From positions 558,001-622,000 of the forward strand of contig NZ_BCWX01000002.1 in the NCBI RefSeq assembly GCF_001894805.1: a stretch of 64,000 nucleotides of DNA, in the 5' to 3' direction. The position numbers and the translations under genes are program-made. Below, piece by piece: positions 29,174 to 39,218 of this stretch. The first letter of the stretch is position 1. Each line of letters begins with the position of its first letter. The notes beneath the pieces were generated by a model. It was not told the DNA's origin. It was given only the letters and a program-made list of their open reading frames with translations, and did no database searches. The stretch is from Rhodococcus globerulus NBRC 14531. GTDB taxonomy: Bacteria; Actinomycetota; Actinomycetes; Mycobacteriales; Mycobacteriaceae.

Positions 29174-29596
29174 TCAGAGGTTCAGGCGAACGCGGAGCAA
29201 ACGAATGACGGCCGACGCCAGTTCGATCGGGTCGAGTGGTTGGGAAACGGCAGCTTCCGCGCGTGACCACGACGCGAGCCAGGCGTCGTCGGGTCGACCG
29301 GTCAGAATCACGATCGGCGGGCAGTTCGCGATCTCGTCTTTGAGTTGCTTCGCGACGCCCATGCCCCCGGCCGGGCTTGCCTCGCCGTCGAGAATGGCGA
29401 GGTCGATGCCGCCGCGGTCGAGTCGATCGATCACCACCGGTGCTGTGGCCACCTCGACGTATTCGATCGGTGGGAGATCCGGATGGGGGCGCTCGCCGAG
29501 GGCGAGGCGGACCTGTTCGCGCGTGTGGGCGTCGTCGCTGAAGACGAGCACACGCACGGTGGCGGGGGTGCGAGGAGGTGCTGCCGCGTCGGACAC
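29174..29596 (-). CDS. Receiver-only response-regulator-like protein (Rv3143-type)
   Basis: 140 residues, a single CheY-like domain with no output domain. The acidic pocket (FSDDA, D21/D22), the phospho-acceptor (AILDGEA, D70) and the Thr (VILTGRP, T99) are present, but the invariant Lys of the xKP loop is replaced: the loop reads VSQPLDP (Q119). It is therefore a pseudo-receiver with doubtful phosphotransfer. M. tuberculosis Rv3143 occupies the same place before nuo, suggesting a link with respiration. The start is GTG 29596 with no ribosome site but a TAACGT -10 box 7 nt upstream, so a leaderless message is likely. Confidence 0.75.
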   Translation of the reverse strand: MSDAAAPPRTPATVRVLVFSDDAHTREQVRLALGERPHPDLPPIEYVEVATAPVVIDRLDRGGIDLAILDGEASPAGGMGVAKQLKDEIANCPPIVILTGRPDDAWLASWSRAEAAVSQPLDPIELASAVIRLLRVRLNL

Positions 29597-29603
29597 GAGG
29601 CCG

Positions 29604-29609
29604 ACGTTA
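29604..29609 (-). promoter_or_regulatory. -10 box, leaderless start of receiver gene
   Basis: TAACGT on the minus strand, 7 nt before GTG 29596, fits a sigma-A -10 with transcription starting at the start codon. Confidence 0.45.
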
Positions 29610-29698
29610 CCCCGCGACTATCCGTCGCGGCAGTGAATCATGAACTTCACCAAGGACTTTCCGTCGAGTGCGGCGGTCCGGGGGGTTCGTGAAATGCG

Positions 29699-29737
29699 GC
29701 AACCCTCGCGTCCGAGCTTGCGGGACGCGAGGGTTGC
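29699..29737 (-). terminator. Strong hairpin terminator after the SRPBCC gene
   Basis: A perfect 15-bp stem (GCAACCCTCGCGTCC at 29699-29713 pairing with 29723-29737, 9-nt loop) lies 20 nt downstream of the SRPBCC stop. The T-run is weak, as is common in Actinobacteria. Confidence 0.7.
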
Positions 29738-29756
29738 GCGCGAATAGTGCTGACTG

Positions 29757-30191
29757 TCAGAAGTTTTCGACGAACTTCGTCAGTCCCTTGCTGGCGGTCT
29801 CCAGCGCCGTCTTCTGGGCTTTCTTCACCAGGAATCCCGGCAGCGGAATCTTGGGGTCGATGGTCAGTTCGAAACTGATCTTCGTTCCGCCATCGGTGGG
29901 GGTGAGGGTGTACGAGCCGTCCTGCTGGTTCTGCTGTCCACTCTCGACGAGGGTCCAGCTCACCTTCTCGTCACCGTCGAAGGTGTAGTCCACAACTTGC
30001 TCGTCGTTGATGCCGAGAATCGACACGGCCATCCGGACGCGATGCGGCCGACCGTCGTCATGTGTGGTCTCGATCGTGATCTTCTTGTGCGCAGACGACC
30101 ATTCGGGCAACCGGTCCACCGCCGCAACCGCTGCCATGACCGTGGCCGGATCGGCCTTGATCTCGAATTCCTTGACGCCCGAAACGGCCAT
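29757..30191 (-). CDS. SRPBCC family (START/Bet v1-like) protein
   Basis: 144 residues, no signal peptide. The helix-grip fold of polyketide-cyclase-like proteins is visible: FEIKADPATVMAAVAAVDRL, PEWSSAHKKITIE, VDYTFDGDEKVSWTL and a C-terminal amphipathic helix (AQKTALETASKGLTKFVENF). Such proteins bind a hydrophobic ligand in a central cavity; the ligand here is unknown. AAGGAG 8 nt before ATG 30191 is a good ribosome site. It lies downstream of the ribbon-helix-helix gene on the same strand, 62 nt away. Confidence 0.8.
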   Translation of the reverse strand: MAVSGVKEFEIKADPATVMAAVAAVDRLPEWSSAHKKITIETTHDDGRPHRVRMAVSILGINDEQVVDYTFDGDEKVSWTLVESGQQNQQDGSYTLTPTDGGTKISFELTIDPKIPLPGFLVKKAQKTALETASKGLTKFVENF

Positions 30192-30253
30192 ACGTCTTAC
30201 TCCTTACATGCCTGACGGCAACAACTTCGTGGACTTGCTCGGACGCAATTAGA

Positions 30254-30712
30254 TCAGTCCATGCCGTTCTTACGCATCTGATCCCGCAAAGCGCCTTGTA
30301 CGGCTTGCGACACCCACGAATTCAAGGAGACGCCGTTCTGATTTGCGGCTTCCTCGGCGCGGGCCTTGATCTGCTCCATCATGCGCAGGGTGACCCGGCT
30401 GATGTCGCCGCTGACGTCGTCGAACGAGTAGACGTTTTCCTTGGCGGGCTCCTCGGCCCCGGAATCCTTCGATGCTTTCTGGACGTCGACCAGAATGTTG
30501 TTGCCGTCGAGATGGACCTTGACGTCGCGGTCCTCGATCTCGGCCCCGATTTCCTTGGCGAGCTCGGTTGCCGCAGCCAGCAGAACGAGGCGTATCGACG
30601 GTTCCATGGCGGCCGCGAGTGACGCCGCGATGCGACGGGTGTGGTCGTCGCCGAGTTCGGCCGCCGTGACGAGGTCATCGTGCAGCTTTGCGGTGTACTC
30701 CGAAATATCCAT
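30254..30712 (-). CDS. HicB/ribbon-helix-helix-like regulatory protein
   Basis: 152 residues. The C-terminal 45 residues (SRVTLRMMEQIKARAEEAAN, then GVSLNSWVSQAVQGALR) form a beta-helix-helix of the Arc/MetJ/HicB type, a DNA-binding dimer. The N-terminal part is helical, then has a short beta region (VKVHLDGNNILVDV), and is not a HicB partial-RNase fold I can confirm. No toxin gene lies beside it. Two tandem TGACGTCA palindromes 9-30 bp upstream of its start are a likely autoregulatory operator. Confidence 0.65.
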   Translation of the reverse strand: MDISEYTAKLHDDLVTAAELGDDHTRRIAASLAAAMEPSIRLVLLAAATELAKEIGAEIEDRDVKVHLDGNNILVDVQKASKDSGAEEPAKENVYSFDDVSGDISRVTLRMMEQIKARAEEAANQNGVSLNSWVSQAVQGALRDQMRKNGMD

Positions 30713-30720
30713 GACACCAC

Positions 30721-30742
30721 AGTGACGTCAAAAGTGACGTCA
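30721..30742 (-). promoter_or_regulatory. Tandem AGTGACGTCA operator repeats
   Basis: AGTGACGTCA occurs at 30721-30730 and again at 30733-30742, a 12-bp period; each contains the perfect palindrome TGACGTCA. Ribbon-helix-helix proteins (MetJ, Arc) bind such tandem 8-bp palindromes as paired dimers. The site lies between the divergent RHH gene and thyX, closest to the RHH start. Confidence 0.55.
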
Positions 30743-30869
30743 GTCAAGGTGCCGTCTGGCGTCAGGGCTTCCCAGGTGGTTTCTGCCTATAGAGTTGCCG
30801 CGCAGCAAGGCCGGAAGCGTCCGGTTGGCCTGACAGCCGGAAGTGTCCGGCGGACTCGAGGAGTATGTA

Positions 30870-31619
30870 GTGCCGCACACGGTGTCACTGAAAGTGCAGA
30901 TGGTGGCAAAGTCCGAGTTCTTCCCGCCGGACGACATCGACTGGGAAACCGATGCCGACGGCGGTGAGGCACTTGCGGAATTCGCCGGCCGCGCCTGCTA
31001 TCAGAGTTGGTCCAAGCCCAACCCGCGCACAGCCACGAACGCCGGATACATTCGACATCTCCTAGAAGTCGGGCATTCGTCTGTCCTCGAACATGCGACG
31101 GTCAGTTTCTACATCACCGGAATCTCGCGCTCCTGTACCCACGAACTGATCCGTCACCGCCACTTCTCGTACTCGCAACTCTCCCAGCGGTTCGTTAGGG
31201 AGAACGATGCAAGCGTCGTGGTCCCGCCGGCTGTCGAAGGTGACCCGGAACTCGAAGCGCTGTTCCTGGCCGCCACCGAGGAAAGTCGACGGGCCTACGG
31301 CGAACTGCTCGCTGCGTTGGAAGGCAAATTGCAGTCCGTCCCCGGCGCACCCGTGCGCGGCAAGCAAGCGCGTCAAGCCGCTCGCTCGGTGCTGCCCAAT
31401 GCCACGGAAACCCGTCTCGTAGTCAGCGGAAACTACCGTGCTTGGCGACACTTCGTGGATATGCGCGCCACCGAGCACGCGGACGTCGAGATCAGGCGCG
31501 TCGCGATCGAGTGCTTGCGGCAACTTCAAACCGCTGCGCCAAATGTGTTCGGAGACTACGAGATTCTGCGCAGAAGTGACGGATCGGAAATTGCCGTCAG
31601 CTCGTTCGCTGCCGAGTGA
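30870..31619 (+). CDS. thyX: FAD-dependent thymidylate synthase ThyX
   Basis: 249 residues. Makes dTMP from dUMP with methylene-tetrahydrofolate, reduced FAD and NADPH. The ThyX motif RHR-x7-S is intact ([13 protein letters not shown], about residues 95-107), as are [15 protein letters not shown] and the C-terminal [14 protein letters not shown] dUMP/FAD-binding helix. GTG 30870 is chosen because GAGGAG (30858-30863) lies 6 nt upstream and the N-terminus then matches other ThyX proteins; an in-frame TTG/GTG extension back to 30843 does not. It starts the conserved thyX-dapA-rnj cluster. Confidence 0.95.
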   Translation: MPHTVSLKVQMVAKSEFFPPDDIDWETDADGGEALAEFAGRACYQSWSKPNPRTATNAGYIRHLLEVGHSSVLEHATVSFYITGISRSCTHELIRHRHFSYSQLSQRFVRENDASVVVPPAVEGDPELEALFLAATEESRRAYGELLAALEGKLQSVPGAPVRGKQARQAARSVLPNATETRLVVSGNYRAWRHFVDMRATEHADVEIRRVAIECLRQLQTAAPNVFGDYEILRRSDGSEIAVSSFAAE

Positions 31620-31670
31620 AGTTACGTTCGCGACTCGACTGAAGACTCGTGTGCAGAAGTAAGCGACTGA

Positions 31671-32594
<924 letters not shown>

Positions 32595-34601
32595 ATGACC
32601 CGTCCCCCCCGACGTCGTAGTGCCAGTCGCCAAGCCGGACCGCCTTCGATCCCGGCACCCGAATCAGCTACGCCGGCAACCCCGCCGGCAGCTCCGGCTC
32701 CGGTAGCAGCTGAGCCTGCTGCCGCGGCGTCGGCCCCGAAAAAGGCTGCACCGCAAAAGGCTGCACCGCAAAAGGCTGCAGCCCAGAAATCGGCGCCGCA
32801 AAACGCAGCACCGCAAAAACAAGCCCGGAAGAGCGCTGCAGGCAACCGCCCGTCAGCCGGCAAGTCCGGTAACTCGCGTTCCGGGAACAAGCGTCCCGAC
32901 AACCGTCCGCAGGTGGACCCGACCGCGCGTCTGGGCATGCCGCCCAAGGCCCCGGCCAGTGGACTTCGTGTTGTTGCGCTCGGCGGTATCGGCGAAATCG
33001 GCCGAAACATGACCGTGTTCGAACACAAGGGCAAGTTGCTGATCGTCGACTGTGGCGTTCTGTTCCCCGAGGACCAGCAGCCCGGCGTCGACCTCATCCT
33101 CCCGGACTTCCGTTACATCGAAGACCGCATGGACGACGTCGAAGCCGTCATCCTCACGCACGGCCACGAAGACCACATCGGCGCGTTGCCGTTCTTGTTG
33201 CGCCTTCGCGCGGACATTCCCGTCATCGGTGCCAAGTTCACACTCGCGCTCGTGGCGGCGAAGTGCCGTGAACATCGCCTGCGCCCCAACCTCGTCGAGG
33301 TCGTGGAAGGTGACTCCACCACGCACGGTCCGTTCGACTGCGAGTACTTCGCAGTCAACCACTCCATCCCGGACGCGCTCGCCATTGCGATCCGCACCGA
33401 CGCCGGAGTTGTACTGCACACCGGTGACATCAAGCTCGATCAGCTTCCGCTCGACGGGCGCCTGACCGACCTCGCCGGATTCTCCCGCCTCGGTGACGAG
33501 GGTGTCGACCTTTTCCTCGTCGACTCCACCAATGCGGAAGTGCCGGGATTCGTCACGCCCGAACGCGAAATCGGCGGCGTGCTCGACAACGTCATCGGCA
33601 AGGCCAAGCAACGCGTCATCGTGGCGTCGTTCGCCAGCCACGTGCACCGTATCCAGCAGGTTGTCGACGTCGCGGCGCGGTACAACCGTCGCATCGTGTT
33701 CGTCGGCCGGTCGATGGTCCGGAACATGCAGATCGCACAGGATCTCGGCTACCTGCGGGTGCCAGACGGTCTGGTCGTCGACATCGATACCGCAGCCACA
33801 CTTCCCGATGATCGACTGGTTCTCATCTCCACGGGTTCGCAGGGCGAGCCTCTCGCAGCGCTCTCGCGGATGGCTCGCGGTGAGCATCGCCAGATCAACA
33901 TTCGTGCCAACGACCTCGTCGTTCTTGCGTCCTCGCTGATCCCTGGCAACGAGAACTCCGTCTTTGCCGTGGTCAACGGCTTGGCCAAGCGTGGCGCCAC
34001 TGTCGTCACGCAGCAAAGCGCCAAGGTCCACGTATCTGGTCACGCCTCCGCCGGTGAGTTGCTGTACCTGTACAACGCGGTGCGCCCCACCAATGCCATG
34101 CCGGTGCACGGTGAATGGCGCCACCTGCGCGCCAATGCAGCCCTGGCCAAGGCGACGGGTGTTCCGGAAGAGCGCATCGTGCTGGCCGAGGACGGCGTTG
34201 TCGTCGACATGGTCGACGGTCTTGCCGAGATCGTCGGACGAGTTCCGGTCGGACATGTGTACGTTGACGGACTCTCCGTGGGCGATGTCGGCGAGCCGAC
34301 GCTCTCGGACCGTCTGGTGCTCGGTGAGGGTGGCTTCATCGCCATCACCATCGTCATCAACGAGTCGACGGGACGCGCGGTCAGTACCCCCGAGGTGTCC
34401 GGACGTGGATTCTCCGACGACCCGACCGCTCTCAAGGACGCTGCACAACTCGTGGAAGCAGATCTTCTGCGCCTCGCGGGCGAAGGAATCACCGACGCAC
34501 ATCGCATCGCACAGTCGGTGCGTCGCGTGGTCGGCCGTTGGGTTGCGGACAAGTACCGTCGTCGCCCGATGATCATTCCGACGGTTATCGCGGTTTCCTG
34601 A
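32595..34601 (+). CDS. rnj: Ribonuclease J
   Basis: 668 residues. Metallo-beta-lactamase/beta-CASP RNase with 5'-exo and endonuclease activity in mRNA and rRNA maturation. The zinc motif HGHEDHIG lies near residue 188, preceded by DCGVLFPED; the beta-CASP part shows STGSQGEPLAALSRMA and SGHASAGEL. The first 110 residues are an Ala/Pro/Lys/Gln-rich extension with KAAPQ-type repeats, longer than in Bacillus RNase J and typical of mycobacterial relatives. It starts with no gap after dapA. Confidence 0.94.
   Translation: MTRPPRRRSASRQAGPPSIPAPESATPATPPAAPAPVAAEPAAAASAPKKAAPQKAAPQKAAAQKSAPQNAAPQKQARKSAAGNRPSAGKSGNSRSGNKRPDNRPQVDPTARLGMPPKAPASGLRVVALGGIGEIGRNMTVFEHKGKLLIVDCGVLFPEDQQPGVDLILPDFRYIEDRMDDVEAVILTHGHEDHIGALPFLLRLRADIPVIGAKFTLALVAAKCREHRLRPNLVEVVEGDSTTHGPFDCEYFAVNHSIPDALAIAIRTDAGVVLHTGDIKLDQLPLDGRLTDLAGFSRLGDEGVDLFLVDSTNAEVPGFVTPEREIGGVLDNVIGKAKQRVIVASFASHVHRIQQVVDVAARYNRRIVFVGRSMVRNMQIAQDLGYLRVPDGLVVDIDTAATLPDDRLVLISTGSQGEPLAALSRMARGEHRQINIRANDLVVLASSLIPGNENSVFAVVNGLAKRGATVVTQQSAKVHVSGHASAGELLYLYNAVRPTNAMPVHGEWRHLRANAALAKATGVPEERIVLAEDGVVVDMVDGLAEIVGRVPVGHVYVDGLSVGDVGEPTLSDRLVLGEGGFIAITIVINESTGRAVSTPEVSGRGFSDDPTALKDAAQLVEADLLRLAGEGITDAHRIAQSVRRVVGRWVADKYRRRPMIIPTVIAVS
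32741..32830 (+). repeat. 15-bp tandem repeats in the rnj 5' coding region
   Basis: AAAGGCTGCACCGCA occurs exactly at 32741-32755 and 32756-32770, with degenerate copies to about 32830. The unit encodes KAAPQ, giving a low-complexity basic linker. Exact adjacent copies suggest recent slippage, so length may vary between strains. Confidence 0.8.
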
Positions 34602-34634
34602 GCGACTTCTCCCGGTAGTGGGAGAAGTTTCGCG

Positions 34635-34640
34635 TACGTT
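34635..34640 (+). promoter_or_regulatory. -10 box, leaderless start of 34648 gene
   Basis: TACGTT ends 7 nt before GTG 34648, supporting that start over upstream in-frame codons. Confidence 0.4.
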
Positions 34641-34647
34641 GGCGAAG

Positions 34648-35271
34648 GTGACCTTCGCATATGACGAACGACTCGCCCTGGTGGACAGCATGGTCGAATT
34701 CGGCCCCGATGCACCTACCCTGTGCGGGGAGTGGACAAATCGTGACCTGGCAGCACATTTGATCGTCCGGGAGCGGCGTCTCGACGCCGCTCCCGGAATC
34801 ATGATCAGTGCCTTGGCCGGACATACCGAGAGCGTCAGAAAAGCGGCCGCATCGCGCCCGTGGGAAGAACTACTCCGTGACGTTCGAAGCGGACCGCCGC
34901 GCTGGTCGCCGATGTACTGGCTCGATTCTCAGGTCAACACCACCGAGATGTTCGTCCATCACGAGGATGTGCGCCGAGCGCATCAGCATTGGGTGGCCAG
35001 GGCGCTGCCACAAGATCGTCAGGCGGATTTGTGGAAGTACGCACGCCAGGTAGCCAAGCTGGGGTACCGGAAGTCCGACGTCGAAGTGATCTTCGAATTG
35101 CCGTCGGGTGAAAGTGCCGTTGTGCACAAAGCAGATACCCGGACGGTCGTTCTGCAGGGAGAGCCGGCCGAGCTCTTGTTACACGCTTTCGGACGCAACG
35201 AAGTGGTGATCGAAGCAAAAGGAGAACTGGCCGACGTCCAGTCCGTCATGGGCTTGGATCGCGGTTTCTGA
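34648..35271 (+). CDS. TIGR03085-type metal-binding protein (DinB/MDMPI superfamily)
   Basis: 207 residues. The start VTFAYDERLALVDSMVEFGP, followed by TLCGEWTNRDLAAHLIVRER, matches the mycothiol-dependent maleylpyruvate isomerase N-terminal four-helix fold of the TIGR03085 group, in which conserved His/Glu residues bind a metal (HLIVRER; MFVHHEDVRRA). The C-terminal part (LPSGESAVVHKADTRTVVLQ) is the small beta domain of the group. The precise reaction is unknown; mycothiol-linked transfer is a guess. GTG 34648 is preferred over the GTG at 34618 on family length and a -10 box. Confidence 0.75.
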   Translation: MTFAYDERLALVDSMVEFGPDAPTLCGEWTNRDLAAHLIVRERRLDAAPGIMISALAGHTESVRKAAASRPWEELLRDVRSGPPRWSPMYWLDSQVNTTEMFVHHEDVRRAHQHWVARALPQDRQADLWKYARQVAKLGYRKSDVEVIFELPSGESAVVHKADTRTVVLQGEPAELLLHAFGRNEVVIEAKGELADVQSVMGLDRGF

Positions 35272-35372
35272 TTCGGCGCTCGATCCATTCGCTAGGCGTA
35301 GCGAACATCACGATTCGCACGTATGAACGGTGTTGCTGGTGTTGCGGATGGTCCGGATGGGGTTGCACCGAC

Positions 35373-35378
35373 TAGCCT
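35373..35378 (+). promoter_or_regulatory. -10 box, leaderless start of ftsK
   Basis: TAGCCT ends 7 nt before ATG 35386; no ribosome site is seen. Confidence 0.45.
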
Positions 35379-35385
35379 GAACGTC

Positions 35386-38190
35386 ATGGCAGGTAAGTCG
35401 AGCGCCCGAGGATCCGGTACAGGTTCGAGTACAAGCACGTCCGCGTCCAGGGCATCGACCAGGTCGTCAGCGTCAACTCCCGCGGCAAAGTCGCGAACAC
35501 GAACAGTCTCCACCCCCCGCAACGTCACGACAGCGTCGCACGCCGGTGGCCGCGCGGGAGCGGGTAAGGGAGCCAAATCGACCCCGAGGAAAGCGCCGGC
35601 GAAGAAGGCAGCCCCCAGGAAGGCGTCCGGTGCGTCCTCGGCGGCTCGTCGGCCGGTCGCAAAATCGAAGCAGAGCGCAAGCCCGCTCGATGTTGTCGGC
35701 AAAGGCATCGCAGCCGGGTGGTCGCTGGCCGCCCGTGGCGTCGGCGCTACCACTCGTACGGTGAGCAAAGTCGGCGATATCGAGGCAGGCCACCGACGCG
35801 ACGGAATTGCCCTCGGGCTCATTGCTTTCAGTGTTGTCGTCGCGGGCAGTGTGTGGTTCGCGGCGGGTGGACCGATCGGCGGCGGAATCGAAACGGCCGT
35901 TCGCGCGGTGTTCGGTGCTGTGTCGGCCGTTCTGCCGATCTTGTGTGTCGGAATCGCAATCCTGCTGATGCGCACGGAGCCGCGCCCCGAGATCCGGACC
36001 CGTCTCATCATGGGTTCGCTGCTGGTGGGGCTACCCGCACTGGGCTTGTGGCACATCGGTTCCGGTGCAGAGACAACTGCGGACACACGTGAAATCGGAG
36101 CCGGATTTGTCGGCTCTGTTGTCGGCGGACCATTGACCAATGGTCTGACGGCCTGGCTCTCGGTGCCGTTGCTGGTGATCGCTGTCGGCTTCGGAATCCT
36201 GTTGTTGACCGGAACCACCCTGCGACAGGTCCCCGGTAAGTTTCAGTCCTTCTTCGGATCTCCGTCCGGCGACGACGACGAATTCGAGGACTACGGCAGC
36301 GAATTCGACGACGACAGCTACGGTCGCGACTACGGGGGAGGCTCGTACGAGTCATCGGAGTTCGATGCCGACGGTTATCCGGTGGACACGTATGCGGAGC
36401 CTCCGCTGCGGCCGTCCAAACGGTCGAGCCGCCGGGCGCCGATCGACAACTACCCGACGGACGAATTCGAATCCGGCGACAAGAAGACCGAAATCCTCGA
36501 CCTGTGGTCAGCGGACCCGGACGAAGTTGCCCCGGCAGCGGACGAGACCGCCTCGGCTGCGGAAGCGCCGGTCGCCGAAAAGCCGGTGACCCGGACCAGA
36601 CCTCCCGCGCGATCGGTTCCGGTGGCGAAGCCGGCACCCAAGCCCGAGCCGGAACCCGAAGAGGCCGAGAGCTTTGTCACCGATCGTGTGACGGACGGCG
36701 ACTACAACCTTCCGCCCACATCGCTGCTGATCGACGGCGACCCGCCGAAACTGCGCAGTTCGGCGAACGACGCGATGATCGAGGCGATCAGCGAGGTACT
36801 CGAACAGTTCAAGATCGATGCTGCCGTCACCGGATTCACGCGCGGACCGACAGTAACGCGATACGAGGTGGAACTCGGTCCTGGCGTCAAGGTCGAGAAG
36901 ATCACCGCGCTCGCTCGAAACATCGCGTACGCGGTGGCCACCGACAACGTGCGTCTTCTCGCTCCGATTCCGGGCAAGTCGGCCGTGGGCATCGAGGTGC
37001 CCAACTCGGACCGCGAACTGGTCCGCTTGGCCGACGTGCTGACGGCGCCGAGCATGCGACGCGAACACCACCCGCTCGTGATCGGACTGGGTAAGGACAT
37101 CGAGGGCGACTTCGTCCATGCGAACCTCGCGAAAATGCCCCACTTGCTGGTTGCCGGTTCCACCGGCTCGGGTAAGTCGAGCTTCGTGAACTCGATGCTC
37201 GTGTCGCTGCTGACCCGCGCGACTCCCGACGAAGTTCGGATGATCCTGATCGACCCCAAGATGGTCGAACTGACGCCGTACGAGGGTATTCCGCACTTGA
37301 TCACGCCCATCATCACCCAGCCGAAGAAGGCGGCGGCCGCGCTTGCGTGGCTGGTCGAGGAGATGGAGCAGCGCTACCAGGACATGCAGGTCAACCGGGT
37401 ACGCCACATCGACGATTTCAATGCGAAGGTGAAATCCGGCGAAATCACCGCACCGCTGGGTAGCGAACGCGTCTACCGGCCGTACCCCTACATCCTGGCG
37501 ATCGTCGACGAGTTGGCAGACCTCATGATGACCGCTCCGCGTGACGTCGAAGAGGCCATCGTGCGAATCACCCAGAAGGCACGTGCCGCGGGTATCCACT
37601 TGGTGCTCGCGACACAGCGCCCGTCCGTCGACGTCGTCACCGGTCTGATCAAGACGAACGTGCCGTCCCGATTGGCGTTTGCGACGTCGTCCCTGACGGA
37701 CTCGCGAGTCATCCTCGATCAGCCGGGAGCCGAGAAGCTCATCGGTATGGGTGACGGACTGTTCCTCCCCATGGGTGCCGGTAAGCCGACCCGTATGCAG
37801 GGCGCATTCATCACGGACGAAGAAATCACCGCGGTCGTGGATTTTGCGAAGAACCAAGCAGAACCCGAGTACACCGAAGGCGTCACCGCTGCGAAGGCCG
37901 GCGAGAAGAAGGACGTCGATCCCGATATCGGGGACGACATGGACGTGCTGCTCCAAGCTGTCGAACTTGTCGTGACCAGCCAGTTCGGTTCCACGTCGAT
38001 GCTGCAACGCAAACTGCGCGTCGGGTTCGCGAAGGCCGGACGACTCATCGACCTCATGGAGAATCGTGGAATTGTGGGACCGAGTGAAGGGGCCAAGGCT
38101 CGCGAGGTGCTGGTGAAGCCCGACGAGTTGGACGGATTGTTGTGGTCCATTCGGGGCGGCGATCCGGAGGATAGTTCATCCGACGACTAG
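35386..38190 (+). CDS. ftsK: DNA translocase FtsK
   Basis: 934 residues. Septal DNA pump that clears chromosome ends at division and activates XerCD. A Ser/Thr/Lys/Ala-rich cytoplasmic N-terminus is followed by four membrane helices (residues about 140-290), an acidic and Pro-rich linker, the alpha/beta RecA-like motor with Walker [10 protein letters not shown] near residue 590 and Walker [14 protein letters not shown], and the C-terminal winged-helix gamma domain ([20 protein letters not shown]) that reads KOPS sequences. An in-frame ATG at 35323 would add 21 residues but has no support; ATG 35386 fits the family and the leaderless -10 box. Confidence 0.94.
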   Translation: MAGKSSARGSGTGSSTSTSASRASTRSSASTPAAKSRTRTVSTPRNVTTASHAGGRAGAGKGAKSTPRKAPAKKAAPRKASGASSAARRPVAKSKQSASPLDVVGKGIAAGWSLAARGVGATTRTVSKVGDIEAGHRRDGIALGLIAFSVVVAGSVWFAAGGPIGGGIETAVRAVFGAVSAVLPILCVGIAILLMRTEPRPEIRTRLIMGSLLVGLPALGLWHIGSGAETTADTREIGAGFVGSVVGGPLTNGLTAWLSVPLLVIAVGFGILLLTGTTLRQVPGKFQSFFGSPSGDDDEFEDYGSEFDDDSYGRDYGGGSYESSEFDADGYPVDTYAEPPLRPSKRSSRRAPIDNYPTDEFESGDKKTEILDLWSADPDEVAPAADETASAAEAPVAEKPVTRTRPPARSVPVAKPAPKPEPEPEEAESFVTDRVTDGDYNLPPTSLLIDGDPPKLRSSANDAMIEAISEVLEQFKIDAAVTGFTRGPTVTRYEVELGPGVKVEKITALARNIAYAVATDNVRLLAPIPGKSAVGIEVPNSDRELVRLADVLTAPSMRREHHPLVIGLGKDIEGDFVHANLAKMPHLLVAGSTGSGKSSFVNSMLVSLLTRATPDEVRMILIDPKMVELTPYEGIPHLITPIITQPKKAAAALAWLVEEMEQRYQDMQVNRVRHIDDFNAKVKSGEITAPLGSERVYRPYPYILAIVDELADLMMTAPRDVEEAIVRITQKARAAGIHLVLATQRPSVDVVTGLIKTNVPSRLAFATSSLTDSRVILDQPGAEKLIGMGDGLFLPMGAGKPTRMQGAFITDEEITAVVDFAKNQAEPEYTEGVTAAKAGEKKDVDPDIGDDMDVLLQAVELVVTSQFGSTSMLQRKLRVGFAKAGRLIDLMENRGIVGPSEGAKAREVLVKPDELDGLLWSIRGGDPEDSSSDD

Positions 38191-38237
38191 TGACGTGGGT
38201 CGGCGGGTAACCGTCGGCAGACGATCGGAGGCTGCTC

Positions 38238-39212
38238 GTGCATGTGACACCGTTGACGTGGGTTATCACGATAGTGGTGATACTCGGCCTGTTTGTCTTC
38301 GATTTCTTCGCGCATGTCCGGACGCCTCATGCACCGACCTTCCGTGAGTCGGCCTTCTGGTCGACGGTCTACATCTCGATCGCGATAATTTTCGGCCTGA
38401 TCGTGATGTGGATCTGGGGGACGACGTACGGCGGCGAGTACTTTGCCGGCTACGTCACGGAGAAGGCGCTGTCCGTAGACAACCTTTTTGTGTTTGTCAT
38501 CATCATGTCGACGTTTGCGGTCCCGCCCCAGTACCAGCAGAAGGTCCTGCTGATCGGAATCGTGCTCGCATTGGTGATGCGAGGGACTTTCATTGCTGTG
38601 GGCGCTGCGGCCATCAATGCCTACAGCTGGGTGTTCTACCTCTTCGGAGCCTTCCTGATCTACACCGCCTACACGTTGGTCCGCGACCACGGGCACGAGA
38701 AGGAAGCCGAAGAGAAACGTGACAGCCGAATCATCAGCATTGTGAAGCGAGTACTGCCCACCACCGAGGAGTACGACGGCGACAAATTGATCACCAGGAT
38801 CGACGGCAAGCGTGTCATTACGCCGTTGATGTTGGCGCTCATTGCCATCGGATTTGCGGACGTGTTGTTCGCGCTGGATTCCATCCCGGCGATCTACGGT
38901 CTGACCCAGGAGCCGTACATCGTGTTCACCGCCAACGCCTTTGCGTTGATGGGCCTACGCCAACTGTATTTCCTCATCGGCGGACTGCTCGAGCGGTTGG
39001 TCTACCTCTCGTACGGGCTGTCGATCATCCTCGCGTTCATCGGCGTCAAGCTTGTCCTGCACGCATTGCACGAGAACACGCTGCCGTTTGTCAACGGCGG
39101 CGAACACGTCAGCGTGCCGGAGATTTCGACGGCATTGTCCCTGTCCGTCATCATCGGTGTGTTGGCCGTGACCACGGTCGCGAGCCTGATGAAGACCCGC
39201 GACCGCGCCTGA
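38238..39212 (+). CDS. TerC family integral membrane protein
   Basis: 324 residues, about nine membrane helices. The TerC fold is evident from EKALSVDNLFVFVIIMSTF and GFADVLFALDSIPAIYGLTQ, whose intramembrane Asp/Asn residues are proposed metal contacts. Members export manganese or take part in metal loading of secreted proteins, and were first named for tellurium resistance. GTG 38238 has GGAGG 6 nt upstream. The 47-bp gap to ftsK is too short for a yybP-ykoY riboswitch. Confidence 0.88.
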   Translation: MHVTPLTWVITIVVILGLFVFDFFAHVRTPHAPTFRESAFWSTVYISIAIIFGLIVMWIWGTTYGGEYFAGYVTEKALSVDNLFVFVIIMSTFAVPPQYQQKVLLIGIVLALVMRGTFIAVGAAAINAYSWVFYLFGAFLIYTAYTLVRDHGHEKEAEEKRDSRIISIVKRVLPTTEEYDGDKLITRIDGKRVITPLMLALIAIGFADVLFALDSIPAIYGLTQEPYIVFTANAFALMGLRQLYFLIGGLLERLVYLSYGLSIILAFIGVKLVLHALHENTLPFVNGGEHVSVPEISTALSLSVIIGVLAVTTVASLMKTRDRA

Positions 39213-39218
39213 GTAGGT

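Noticed and set aside
30254-30712. Type II antitoxin with a neighbouring toxin
   Set aside because: No toxin-like gene precedes or follows; the neighbours are a SRPBCC protein and thyX.
32853-34802. 649-codon open frame on the minus strand opposite rnj
   Set aside because: Shadow of the RNase J gene; no recognisable motif or start signal.
36508-38007. 499-codon open frame on the minus strand opposite ftsK
   Set aside because: Shadow of the FtsK motor domain; composition typical of antisense frames.
38191-38237. yybP-ykoY manganese riboswitch before the TerC gene
   Set aside because: Only 47 bp separate it from ftsK, too short for the aptamer.
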